Assembly (NCBI RefSeq): GCF_000210295.1
Contig: NC_026743.1
Coordinates: 2,604,001-2,668,000, forward strand
Length of the DNA: 64,000 nt
Direction: 5' to 3'
From: Trypanosoma brucei gambiense DAL972
Lineage: Eukaryota; Euglenozoa; Kinetoplastea; Trypanosomatida; Trypanosomatidae
The translations under genes and the position numbers were made by a program. Each line of letters opens with the position of its first letter. The stretch's first letter is position 1. Below the pieces are notes generated by a model. The model searched no databases. It was not told where the DNA came from and saw only the letters and a list, made by a program, of their open reading frames with translations. Of this stretch, positions 20,168 through 28,066 are shown in pieces.

Positions 20168-22432
20168 CTACTGATTGTCCACATCATCATCCCAGCCGTC
20201 GCAACTATCAAGAGCACAACTTTCTTTAAATGCTTTCACCCCACTTACTTCTTCAATGTACATAGGGTCGTTGATACATCGTAGCACAAAAGCTGACCCC
20301 TCGTCCTTGTATGAGCGTACGATAGGATCGGAGCATGCGGTGCACTGCTCGTAACGGCAACCATGGAGTGTGTAAACGTTGTGGTGGGCGACGCTACCAC
20401 GTATTTGCTGTGGGATCGTGCCCAAAGGGCAAACAGCGCCACCTGCAACGGAATCGGAGACCCCCGGTGTCGCGTCCCTCTCACTCTGGACGTAAGGAGG
20501 ACAGGCAAATCCCAGAGGGTGGTTGTAAAGTTGGGCAAGCAACTCCACTGCAATAGCAGATGCAATCGCTGAGAGACCAGGCCGAGTGACAGTGCACTGC
20601 TGGTCAAGCGTGCGAGCGGTAATACTGTCCCGAGGGGCGACGGAATCACTGCAGAAGTAGCAACCCAGACGAACGTACTTCACCCCTTTGTCACTGCCTT
20701 CCGGTGGGTCCAATCCATGGCGCATAACAACATATGTGTCAAATGCAAGTGCAACATTAACGGTTGGTTTACAGTGTGCAGTGGCCATTAGTGTAGGTAA
20801 CCAGCGCGCTTCTCGGCTGTCAGTCAACAAGAACACCACATCGTGTGAGCGTATGAGTTCATCCAGAGCCTCTATTTCTGCCTTTACTTCTTCCTCACGG
20901 GCCTTGTCCACGCGGTGACCGGGCATGTGTATTGTCAATGGCACACCACGTGCGTTTACACCAGGAAGGATACGTTTCAGTGCCTTAGCTGCGGCAATGG
21001 CTTTATTTCGTTCTTCTTCCCGTGGGTTGTTGACGTCAGACAACTCAAAGAGTGTTTGTCGAACCGGGTTTGAAAATGACACTTTACCGCGATCCACAAG
21101 TGTGATATGCCTCACACCCCACATGAGCAACTGCCGTGCCACGTTGCAACCGAGCGTTCCTGTCCCTAACAGTAGAGCTTTGCACTGCGCCAGCCTATCG
21201 AGGTTAAGTTCAGGCAGCGCGCGCCACTTCATCAAAGTTAAGTTAAGCCCAGCGCTCGCGTCGGCCAGTTTATCCGGAGACATCAGGGGGCCCAGATCAA
21301 TAGTGTGAACGCTCGGGGCCCCACCGTCGCTTTCCGGATCCACCCAGCCAACTACTTTGGCTGGACTAACACCTTCTACAACCTCCTCTAAGGTATAGGA
21401 AAGTGGCTCGCACATACAGTGAAAGAGGACGCTCTCTGACACATCGTTGTTCCGCACGCAGTATAAAGCAAACGAAGTAATGAGTGGCTGCGCCAATCGA
21501 AGAGCACTAACAATGTTGCGCACAGCCCATCCGGGCGAGCCTTCAGAAGAATAGTCCAGGAAAGCAATCAACGGCATTGAATGATTCGACGCTGCTTCCA
21601 TAGACTTGGGCGAGAATGGTAGAAATATAACACACCCATCATCATTGTTTCCTTTACCCTTCACATCAGCAGCGGAAGATCGCACGACAATAAAGGGATT
21701 GGGTCCATTCTCGGGTCTCTTCTGCAGTTTCTCCAACAAATGCGCATGAACGCGGTCAACAGCAAATTGATTCGGAAAGTAAACACCTTTAAATTCAGAC
21801 CCAGCAGCAGTATAACCACCTTTTACGCGCCGTTGAACAAAGACAGGAGAGCCAAGATCAAAAACAGGAAAGGCAACCGAATAAAGGAAACGGTGGCTTT
21901 TAAGGTCCGCGTACGTGTAAAGCGCCATAATTGAGAAGTTTACGTCTTCCCACGCTAGTTCCTCCGCAGAAGGACATTCAGTTACGTTTTCCTCGCACTT
22001 ATTTTTGCAACAAGTATACAGAGGAAGAAGAAGTGACTTTTTCAAAATATCCCACAATGCGCTACGACGAGGAAGTTGGTAAAGTTGCTTAGCCGTATTA
22101 AAGTTTTGAATAAAGCCATCGTGTAGTGTGTGCACACACCGCAAACTCGTGCCGGTACCACCAGAATGGTCGTCGATTGGGTCTCCTTCACTCACCGATG
22201 TTTCGTCCCTAAGACGCCTCGTGACATTCACACGGCTCGCGGACAAGCTTTCCGCCCTCAGCGATACTAATGACCGATAGATACCTGAAGATGAGGAACT
22301 CGTAACACCAAATACTGGCGAGCGAATGATGGGCTCGGACAGCCTCCATTCATGTAGTTTCCTCTTTTCCAGTTCATACCAAAAACTGATCTCAATGCGA
22401 AAATCATGCATCAAATACTTCAAGCGCTCCAT
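20168..22432 (-). CDS. ATG7: Autophagy E1-like enzyme ATG7
   Basis: 754 aa from the ATG at 22432. ATG7 is the E1 that activates ATG8 and ATG12 and passes them to the E2s ATG3 and ATG10. The N-terminal ATG7 domain is visible (FWYELEKRKLHEWRLSEPII near the start, later VVGWVDPES and LNLTLMKWRALPEL). The ThiF/E1 nucleotide-binding fold has GTGTLGCNVARQLLMWGV at about 423-440 followed by ITLVDRGKVSFSNPVRQ. CYFCSD supplies half of the zinc site, and the catalytic cysteine is in TLDQQCTVTRPG near 612. It is somewhat longer than yeast (630) and human (703) ATG7. A polypyrimidine tract ends about 14 nt from the start codon, giving a very short predicted 5' UTR and supporting this start. Confidence 0.95.
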   Translation of the reverse strand: MERLKYLMHDFRIEISFWYELEKRKLHEWRLSEPIIRSPVFGVTSSSSSGIYRSLVSLRAESLSASRVNVTRRLRDETSVSEGDPIDDHSGGTGTSLRCVHTLHDGFIQNFNTAKQLYQLPRRSALWDILKKSLLLPLYTCCKNKCEENVTECPSAEELAWEDVNFSIMALYTYADLKSHRFLYSVAFPVFDLGSPVFVQRRVKGGYTAAGSEFKGVYFPNQFAVDRVHAHLLEKLQKRPENGPNPFIVVRSSAADVKGKGNNDDGCVIFLPFSPKSMEAASNHSMPLIAFLDYSSEGSPGWAVRNIVSALRLAQPLITSFALYCVRNNDVSESVLFHCMCEPLSYTLEEVVEGVSPAKVVGWVDPESDGGAPSVHTIDLGPLMSPDKLADASAGLNLTLMKWRALPELNLDRLAQCKALLLGTGTLGCNVARQLLMWGVRHITLVDRGKVSFSNPVRQTLFELSDVNNPREEERNKAIAAAKALKRILPGVNARGVPLTIHMPGHRVDKAREEEVKAEIEALDELIRSHDVVFLLTDSREARWLPTLMATAHCKPTVNVALAFDTYVVMRHGLDPPEGSDKGVKYVRLGCYFCSDSVAPRDSITARTLDQQCTVTRPGLSAIASAIAVELLAQLYNHPLGFACPPYVQSERDATPGVSDSVAGGAVCPLGTIPQQIRGSVAHHNVYTLHGCRYEQCTACSDPIVRSYKDEGSAFVLRCINDPMYIEEVSGVKAFKESCALDSCDGWDDDVDNQ

Positions 22433-22786
22433 GGCTACCTTTTCTAACACAGCCGAAGGCAAAAATAAAAAAAAGAAAAAAAGCTAATAACACACAACGC
22501 TAACTGAAGGGGGAACCCCCACGGTCCCTACAAGAAGCCACTGCAGTATTCCCCACGCATGCTGTGACCTCACAGCCATCGGTAAACACTGTGCCTGGTG
22601 GAAAGCAGGCGACAACTAGCAAAAAAAAAAAAAAGAGGTTCCTCAAGGAAACACCGTGCAACTGGCTCACCACCGAAAGTAGTAACTGTCAAATAACAAC
22701 AGATATTAAGCACGAAGACCGCAAACCACCCCACATATTTGAATTCAACCGCAAAGTGCAATGCCCCAGCTACAGTGCCCCTCGCC
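22433..22786. other. Intergenic spacer between RtcB and ATG7
   Basis: 354 bases holding two plus-strand A-rich tracts (about 22461-22483 and 22621-22634) that are polypyrimidine in the transcribed sense. The distal one may direct polyadenylation of the RtcB mRNA, the proximal one trans-splicing of ATG7. Confidence 0.5.
22444..22483 (-). promoter_or_regulatory. Polypyrimidine tract and spliced-leader acceptor for ATG7
   Basis: In the transcribed sense a T-rich tract (from 22483 to about 22461) is followed by the first AG at 22445-22444. This would leave only 11 nt of gene-encoded 5' UTR before the ATG at 22432. Site inferred from sequence, not mapped. Confidence 0.5.
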
Positions 22787-24247
22787 TTACCCCTTAACGC
22801 ACAACAACTGTCTGAGCACGCATACAACCTCCACAAGATCATCCTGAGCACGCATAACGTCGTCAATGTCCTTGTACGCCATGGGTGTCTCGTCTAGAAC
22901 GTCAGCGTCTTTTCGGCACTCTATGCCCTTTGTTGCCGTCTTATGCTGCTCCAAGGTGAAACGCCGTTTCGCCTCACCACGGCTGTAACGCCTGCCAGCT
23001 CCGTGGGAGCAGGATGAGTAACTTTTTGGATTACCTTTCCCACGTACAATGTAGCTTTTCGTTCCCATGCTTCCAGGAATGACCGCAAGCTCGCCTGCAC
23101 GTGCGGATGTAGCCCCCTTCCTTGTTAACCACACGTGCACTCCAGCACTCAACTCCATACGCTGAACGTAATTGTGATGGCAATTTATCGCAAGTGCATC
23201 AACGGAAAACCCCCTACCTATTGTTTTGCGCACCGCGCGAAGCACGTTGTCCAGCATAATCTCACGGTTCAGCTTTGCGTAGAGTTGCGCCCAATAAACA
23301 GCTTCCACATACTGTTCGAAGTGCTCAGAACCCTCACGCAGATAGGCCAGGTCGGCACTCGGAAGATTTGCTAGGTGGGCCCCCATGTCCTTCTTGGCGA
23401 GCTCGAAAAATATTGTTCCGATGCGGTTTCCAACCCCCCGCGAACCGCTGTGCAACATCACCCAGATGTTAGGTTGCCGGGAAACGCCTTTGGACGTTTC
23501 ATATGTGGCACTGCTGCTCCCTGAATTCCCAGTTTCAACGTAACTTTCACCCACGTCCACCTTCCTTCCATCATCAGCACATAGTTCAATGAAGTGATTT
23601 CCACCGCCCAGAGTGCCCAAGTGTTCAATGTGGTTGCTAGTTTCAATGTGTTTTTGCATGCAACAGATCTCCTCAAAGCCTTTCTGCAACTGCGTCCGCC
23701 ACACAGCAGCGACGCTCTCTGGGATGTTGTTTCGCCAGCTTCCCGCATCTAACCCACTTCTACCATTGTGCGTTCGCCCGTGTGGGACGGCAACTTCGAT
23801 AGCCAGTCGGAGGGCAGCCAGTGACGACGGTAAATCTTCTTGTGTCAGGCTCGTACGCACCGCGATCATCCCGCAACCGATATCCACCCCAACACTCGCT
23901 GGTATGATTGCCCGTGTTGTTGGGATGACCGTCCCTACAGTGGCACCGTTGCTGGTATGTACATCTGGCATGGCTACAACGGGGTGCTGAATAATATCAC
24001 CCAACCGTGACAACTGCAGGAGCTGTTCAACTGCAGAGCGCTCCACCTCAACGCCACTCACCCAAGCATGCACATCCACACTACTTCCTTCCTCCCGAAT
24101 TACGGTATACGGTTCTACGTCCGACCCATGATCAGTCTCACCTACGGCGCAACACTTCCGTCCCGGAAACACAGCACTGTCGGTGCGTCCACCTCCACCT
24201 GCACCAGCGGTAGCGCGAATGCATAATTTTGTGACAGCGTGACGCAT
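22787..24247 (-). CDS. rtcB: RtcB-family RNA ligase, bacterial type
   Basis: 486 aa. RtcB is a Mn/GTP-dependent ligase that joins 3'-phosphate or 2',3'-cyclic phosphate to 5'-OH RNA ends. Hallmarks are present in order: MPDVHTSNGATVGTVIPT, GVDIGCGM (metal Cys near 124), GTLGGGNHFIELC, LHSGSRGVGN, NCHHNYVQ and SCSHGAGRRYSR with the expected guanylylated histidine at H415. The last residues (PMAYKDIDDVMRAQDDLVEV...CVKG) and the whole core follow the E. coli RtcB protein rather than the animal/archaeal HSPC117 form. About 75 extra N-terminal residues begin MRHAVTKLCIRATAG, which could be a mitochondrial presequence. Possible roles are tRNA or other RNA repair/splicing; the compartment is unproven. 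The ATG at 24247 is the first in frame. Confidence 0.95.
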   Translation of the reverse strand: MRHAVTKLCIRATAGAGGGGRTDSAVFPGRKCCAVGETDHGSDVEPYTVIREEGSSVDVHAWVSGVEVERSAVEQLLQLSRLGDIIQHPVVAMPDVHTSNGATVGTVIPTTRAIIPASVGVDIGCGMIAVRTSLTQEDLPSSLAALRLAIEVAVPHGRTHNGRSGLDAGSWRNNIPESVAAVWRTQLQKGFEEICCMQKHIETSNHIEHLGTLGGGNHFIELCADDGRKVDVGESYVETGNSGSSSATYETSKGVSRQPNIWVMLHSGSRGVGNRIGTIFFELAKKDMGAHLANLPSADLAYLREGSEHFEQYVEAVYWAQLYAKLNREIMLDNVLRAVRKTIGRGFSVDALAINCHHNYVQRMELSAGVHVWLTRKGATSARAGELAVIPGSMGTKSYIVRGKGNPKSYSSCSHGAGRRYSRGEAKRRFTLEQHKTATKGIECRKDADVLDETPMAYKDIDDVMRAQDDLVEVVCVLRQLLCVKG

Positions 24248-24734
24248 AGATGCTTTAGGGGTAAAGGGTCTTCCTTTGGTCTGAAGTTGTACTATTTCGC
24301 GCCGCTACCTCGTTTCGCTCCACATACGAGAAAAAGTGGCGGAGAGTTTTTTCCCACCAGTGAAATTACAAACGGTAAGCGATCAGCTACGGGGTGACTA
24401 ACATTTATTTACGGGTGGCTGCCGTGGAGATGCTTATGCATCCTTATTCTCTGGGTGTTCACCTTCCTTTCGGCCCATTTTATGTGGGCGTGAGCCCTGT
24501 GCACCTGCCTGCAGTGGCACCAGCGTCGATTGCGCAAACCATCATCCAACTTACCAGTGAGTTACACTTGGGATGCCACGGCTGGGAAGAGGTATCAACC
24601 CGCAATCATACCTGTGCAAAACGCGAAAGTCAAGTGGTTTTCCTTTTTTTTCTTAAAAAAAAAAAATGAAAGTCGCAGTAAGCAGGGGGGAGGGTTTAAA
24701 CAGCCACTGCGGCTGCATCTTTTGGACGGAACGG
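24248..24734. other. Intergenic spacer with near-palindromic T7-C-TTA-A12 element
   Basis: 487 bases between the FYVE-like gene stop and the RtcB start. A T run directly followed by an A run (about 24644-24666) could fold back on itself; on the transcribed strand the A run gives a poly-T tract. No gene seen. Confidence 0.45.
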
Positions 24735-25091
24735 CTAATTGGCAACATGGACCTCTGCGGACCGAGTGCTCGACATCATCGACAAGTGCTCTTTGAGCAG
24801 CTGAGAACGCTTAATGGTATACGCTCTTTTCGTACAATCCGGACAACAAGGGTTTCCCCTCAGCAGGTACCGCTCGGGACAACAATGGGTACAAAATTGG
24901 CGACCGCACCAATCACAATTAGTGCTGGGAGTGAAGTAAAAACAGAATGGTTCTTCACACGACGAGCAGAAGCGGCCATCCCTGGGCCGAGCACTTTCCG
25001 GAGCGGGTACGTATGTTATTGGTTCTACTTTATCCTTCACTTCAGGAGGAACCTCTTCGTGTGTGCGAACGTTGCTAAAAATCGTGCCCAT
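24735..25091 (-). CDS. Small FYVE-like zinc-finger protein with N-myristoylation motif
   Basis: 118 aa. Eight cysteines in four CxxC pairs (42/45, 59/62, 67/70, 83/86) have the spacing of a FYVE cross-brace zinc finger: CSSC, CDWCGRQFCTHC, CPDC. The basic phosphoinositide-binding signature R(R/K)HHCR of true FYVE domains is absent (here STNCDWCGRQF), so phosphatidylinositol 3-phosphate binding is uncertain. The N-terminus MGTIFS fits an N-myristoylation site (Gly2, Ser6), suggesting membrane attachment. There is no other domain and the protein is unusually small for the family. It lies upstream of RtcB on the same polycistron. Confidence 0.75.
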   Translation of the reverse strand: MGTIFSNVRTHEEVPPEVKDKVEPITYVPAPESARPRDGRFCSSCEEPFCFYFTPSTNCDWCGRQFCTHCCPERYLLRGNPCCPDCTKRAYTIKRSQLLKEHLSMMSSTRSAEVHVAN

Positions 25092-25224
25092 GACAACAAC
25101 CTAGAGCAGTACACCTACGGCCGCCGGGTCACAACGCCGGCGCAACAAGGGAAAGGCGATAGGAGGAACAAATGGCTCGTTTAGTCTGGTATAATTAGAA
25201 GCAATAAAAAAGCTATGTGGACCT

Positions 25225-25635
25225 TTAACTCTCACATATTAAATCATCGTCTCGATAAACGTCGTGCCTCCTCGCTTCGTTACATTGTCTGTACTCCAGT
25301 ATAGTTGCATTAACGCCATCAGATTCTGTACACCTGGCCGCATTCATTTGGGGTACAAACATTCTCAAAGATGGGCTGCACACTAACCCATGGGGAAGAC
25401 GAACCCACGTAAGGTCATATCGTTCCGTGGACACATAGGCAGGGCGGTGCATAGTCGGGTTAAAAACAACTGAAGAACTGAACTGACACGAAGTGCCATT
25501 GTAATGGATCCAATCAAACTTGGTAGTTGTTTGTGACTGACATCGTTGACATCCATTGAAATGTACGAAGATTATTTCCCTTTCGTGTGAACGTGTAGCA
25601 CCATCGGGGAATGAAAACCTCAAAAAAAAAGGCAT
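25225..25635 (-). CDS. Doubtful 136-aa ORF, no recognised family
   Basis: An uninterrupted frame in the direction of transcription between the FYVE-like and WDR4 genes. The composition is not low-complexity and includes several cysteines and N-x-S/T sites (for example NGTS, NATI), but I recognise no domain. Against it, the start codon is followed at once by a T9 run, so a splice acceptor could fall inside the frame. It may be a lineage-specific gene or chance. Confidence 0.3.
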   Translation of the reverse strand: MPFFLRFSFPDGATRSHEREIIFVHFNGCQRCQSQTTTKFDWIHYNGTSCQFSSSVVFNPTMHRPAYVSTERYDLTWVRLPHGLVCSPSLRMFVPQMNAARCTESDGVNATILEYRQCNEARRHDVYRDDDLICES

Positions 25636-26001
25636 GTTTCCACACTCCTCAACCCATCGGGTACGGTACTGTAACTACCAACGCAGGCTCAGTCACTAAT
25701 ACACAAACGGGCACGCTCGCGCAATCACAAAGCGACTACGGAATTACACATAACCACAAACCACACCAATACTGTTGAAGGATTCATGATGAAACGAGCA
25801 TGCAGGAGGGCTTTTGGAACAAAACATGCTAAACGATACACCCCAACAGAGAAAGAACCAAAAGTAAAGGAAAAGAGCGAAGCTTCCGCGCCGATTCTTC
25901 CCAGCAGGTACCGCGTCGGTGAAGGCAACATCAATATTACGAACACCCATCAAATGACGCGGCGAAGCGCTGGTATTGTTAAAATTAACACCATCACCAA
26001 C
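25636..26001. other. Intergenic spacer
   Basis: 366 bases with no supported coding frame; probable 3' UTR of the WDR4-like mRNA and 5' flank of the doubtful 136-aa ORF. Confidence 0.4.
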
Positions 26002-26181
26002 TCAATGACCGCAAAAGTTTAAAAGGTCATACTCGACCACCCCCGCAACCCACAACAGCAAATGTATCTCCGGTTGGTAGACCAAAAATGATGACAGCAC
26101 CGCCACCGTATGACACACAGCACAAGACACCATAGCGGCAAATGCGTCGGCAAAGGGTATGGGTTCGCCGCCGCGCACCAT
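26002..26181 (-). CDS. Possible small membrane protein (59 aa)
   Basis: A short frame from an ATG at 26181, just after the stop of the WDR4-like gene and in the same direction. The product (starting MVRGGEPIPFADAF) has two hydrophobic stretches, one around VSCAVCHTVAVLSSFLV and one around IHLLLWVAGVV, separated by YQPE. That two-helix hairpin form is common for small organellar membrane subunits, but there is no family match I can name. The frame also extends upstream into the end of the WDR4-like CDS (to 26241). Coding status is unproven. Confidence 0.3.
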   Translation of the reverse strand: MVRGGEPIPFADAFAAMVSCAVCHTVAVLSSFLVYQPEIHLLLWVAGVVEYDLLNFCGH

Positions 26182-26204
26182 CACTGGTCCATAACACAGG
26201 CAGT

Positions 26205-27620
26205 TCAAGTGCGTGTTTTTTTCATGGCATCGACGGGGCAATCCACCGCGTCACCATCCTCCGTATCCACGTCACCGCCTTCGGAAAAATCACTTCTCCC
26301 CCGCCTGCGCGTCCGCGGGTCAACAGTGTCATAGTTCCACTGGGAGAAGGGATCGGTGGAACCCAACAGAGCCCCTAACTGGCGCTGGGTAAGGTTGGAC
26401 AACCCCCGCAACCACGACTCCTCGCATACACGAGCCGAGACACAAGACTCCGCATACGCCAACCTCACCACCTGCACCCGGCCGCTCCGCTGGAGCACCA
26501 TTGCTCTGTCGCCACCGAGGCCCACCATCGCAAGGGGAGGAGACTCTAAGCCTACACGTAAGGCACAGCAACCGGACAGTGACAGTTTGCCACCAGTACC
26601 ATCTTCCTCAAGAGGAACAAACAGCACGTCGCGTACCCCCTCGTAGGCAACAAGGATGCCCTGGGATAGTGCGACTTCTCCGCGACCGTGCACCTCCCCG
26701 GCATGTACCGACGCATGCACAACGGATAGCACAGCACCTGCACCGCTGGTTCGTGCATCTTCTTCGATGAAGGAACCGGAAGGGACGAAGGGTGTCGTAC
26801 TGGCGTCCCCCACCGCCCCGGTAGCGTTGTCTGCAGTCCACAGGTGCACCCACCCATTCCGGTTACCCACGGCGAAGTGCGAGTACCTTCTTTCTTCCAC
26901 CTGGCATTGGATCTCCGCTATGGCGGTTACCACTGATTGTGGTGCTCCAGTCCACAAATACTGTTCGATTCGAAACGTTTCAGGATAGAGACTGACTCGT
27001 GCGTGACAATCCCTGTCACAAGTGAACAGGCGACGCCTCGGGAACGGATCGGGTGTTGGCCCCTTATTCCCACAACCAATCCACGGAATGGCCGACGATA
27101 CAAAGAAGGTAGTCAGCACACTGAAATGCTGAAGTAGGAAGGCATGAACCACTTCATCGGATGCCAACGCCAGCCCAGTACCTGTTGTCCATACAAGCTG
27201 CAGTCGGAACACTTCACCAAACTTGTCTGCAAACAACACAGTTGCACCATCGCAAACGGCTACGTGTGTTATGCGCTTTGTGTGAGGCCGCGAGCGGAAC
27301 AGCAGCGTAGCATTGTCAACGGTAGCATTCCCCAGTTGCAAGGAATGAGCATTTGCCCGCCTTGCGGACGATACGTCCTGCACCGCTATAAACTTACCGT
27401 CGCCACCGGAAACAAGGCACAGACGCTCGTCAGGGGCACGAAGGAACGACATACCACGAACTATCTGGCCACCGCAGAGGACAACTACTGCTTCCTCTTC
27501 AGCACCGTCGCGGATGGCGACGAGAATTTCCGTCTCGACGCAGAGGGCAACAGCGGAACCATCACACAGAGAACAGACTGAAAGTGACCCTGCCCCACGA
27601 CCAGCAACACACGAGATCAT
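26205..27620 (-). CDS. WDR4/Trm82-like non-catalytic subunit of tRNA m7G46 methyltransferase
   Basis: 471 aa from the first ATG at 27620. It is a WD-repeat protein with the features of WDR4/Trm82, which binds and stabilises the catalytic subunit METTL1/Trm8 for 7-methylguanosine at position 46 of tRNAs. Diagnostic strings are ITHVAVCDGATVLFADKFGEV (about 125-142), LLQHFSVLTTFFVS, and RRLFTCDRDCHARVSLYP (about 195-212), matching the family's ADKFGDV, LLGHxSML and TADRDEKIRVSxYP blocks. The C-terminus is charged (TRRRGRSDF then an acidic stretch). The partner methyltransferase is not in this window. No targeting signal is seen; nuclear location is expected from the family. Confidence 0.85.
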   Translation of the reverse strand: MISCVAGRGAGSLSVCSLCDGSAVALCVETEILVAIRDGAEEEAVVVLCGGQIVRGMSFLRAPDERLCLVSGGDGKFIAVQDVSSARRANAHSLQLGNATVDNATLLFRSRPHTKRITHVAVCDGATVLFADKFGEVFRLQLVWTTGTGLALASDEVVHAFLLQHFSVLTTFFVSSAIPWIGCGNKGPTPDPFPRRRLFTCDRDCHARVSLYPETFRIEQYLWTGAPQSVVTAIAEIQCQVEERRYSHFAVGNRNGWVHLWTADNATGAVGDASTTPFVPSGSFIEEDARTSGAGAVLSVVHASVHAGEVHGRGEVALSQGILVAYEGVRDVLFVPLEEDGTGGKLSLSGCCALRVGLESPPLAMVGLGGDRAMVLQRSGRVQVVRLAYAESCVSARVCEESWLRGLSNLTQRQLGALLGSTDPFSQWNYDTVDPRTRRRGRSDFSEGGDVDTEDGDAVDCPVDAMKKTRT

Positions 27621-28066
27621 GTCCTTTACCTTGTCAACAGCAGAAAAGAGCCAACCACAACGAAAGGGGACCAAAAGCAGTGGAACACGGTGGGCAGACA
27701 AAAGTAATGGAAAACCCTCCCAAATCCGATGTAGATGGCATGATACTGGTAGGGTTTTAGTTCACAATCTGTAGTGGTAGAGCTGTGCGTGAGTCGCGAA
27801 ATATTTACCTTCTTGCCATCAACGTGACGAAATTCATCCACCACGGATACCAACACACATTCGCTAAACAAAAAAAAACTACGACCGCGTACACCATCCA
27901 CTACAATCGACTCAACTAAATAGAGTCATACAATACCCGAAAGTTAAACAACAAAGAGTAAAATAAAAAAAAAATATCGCTCATCTAAAAAAAAGAAAAC
28001 ACATTGTCACGCATGGTTCTTGACCACGCTTTGACAATGACAAAAGAACTGTCCTAACCGCGTTAA
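27621..28066. other. Intergenic spacer
   Basis: 446 bases between the repeat-tail membrane protein stop and the WDR4-like start. It has several plus-strand A runs (27868-27876, 27963-27974, 27988-27997) that are poly-T tracts in the transcribed sense and are candidate trans-splicing/polyadenylation signals. No gene seen. Confidence 0.45.
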
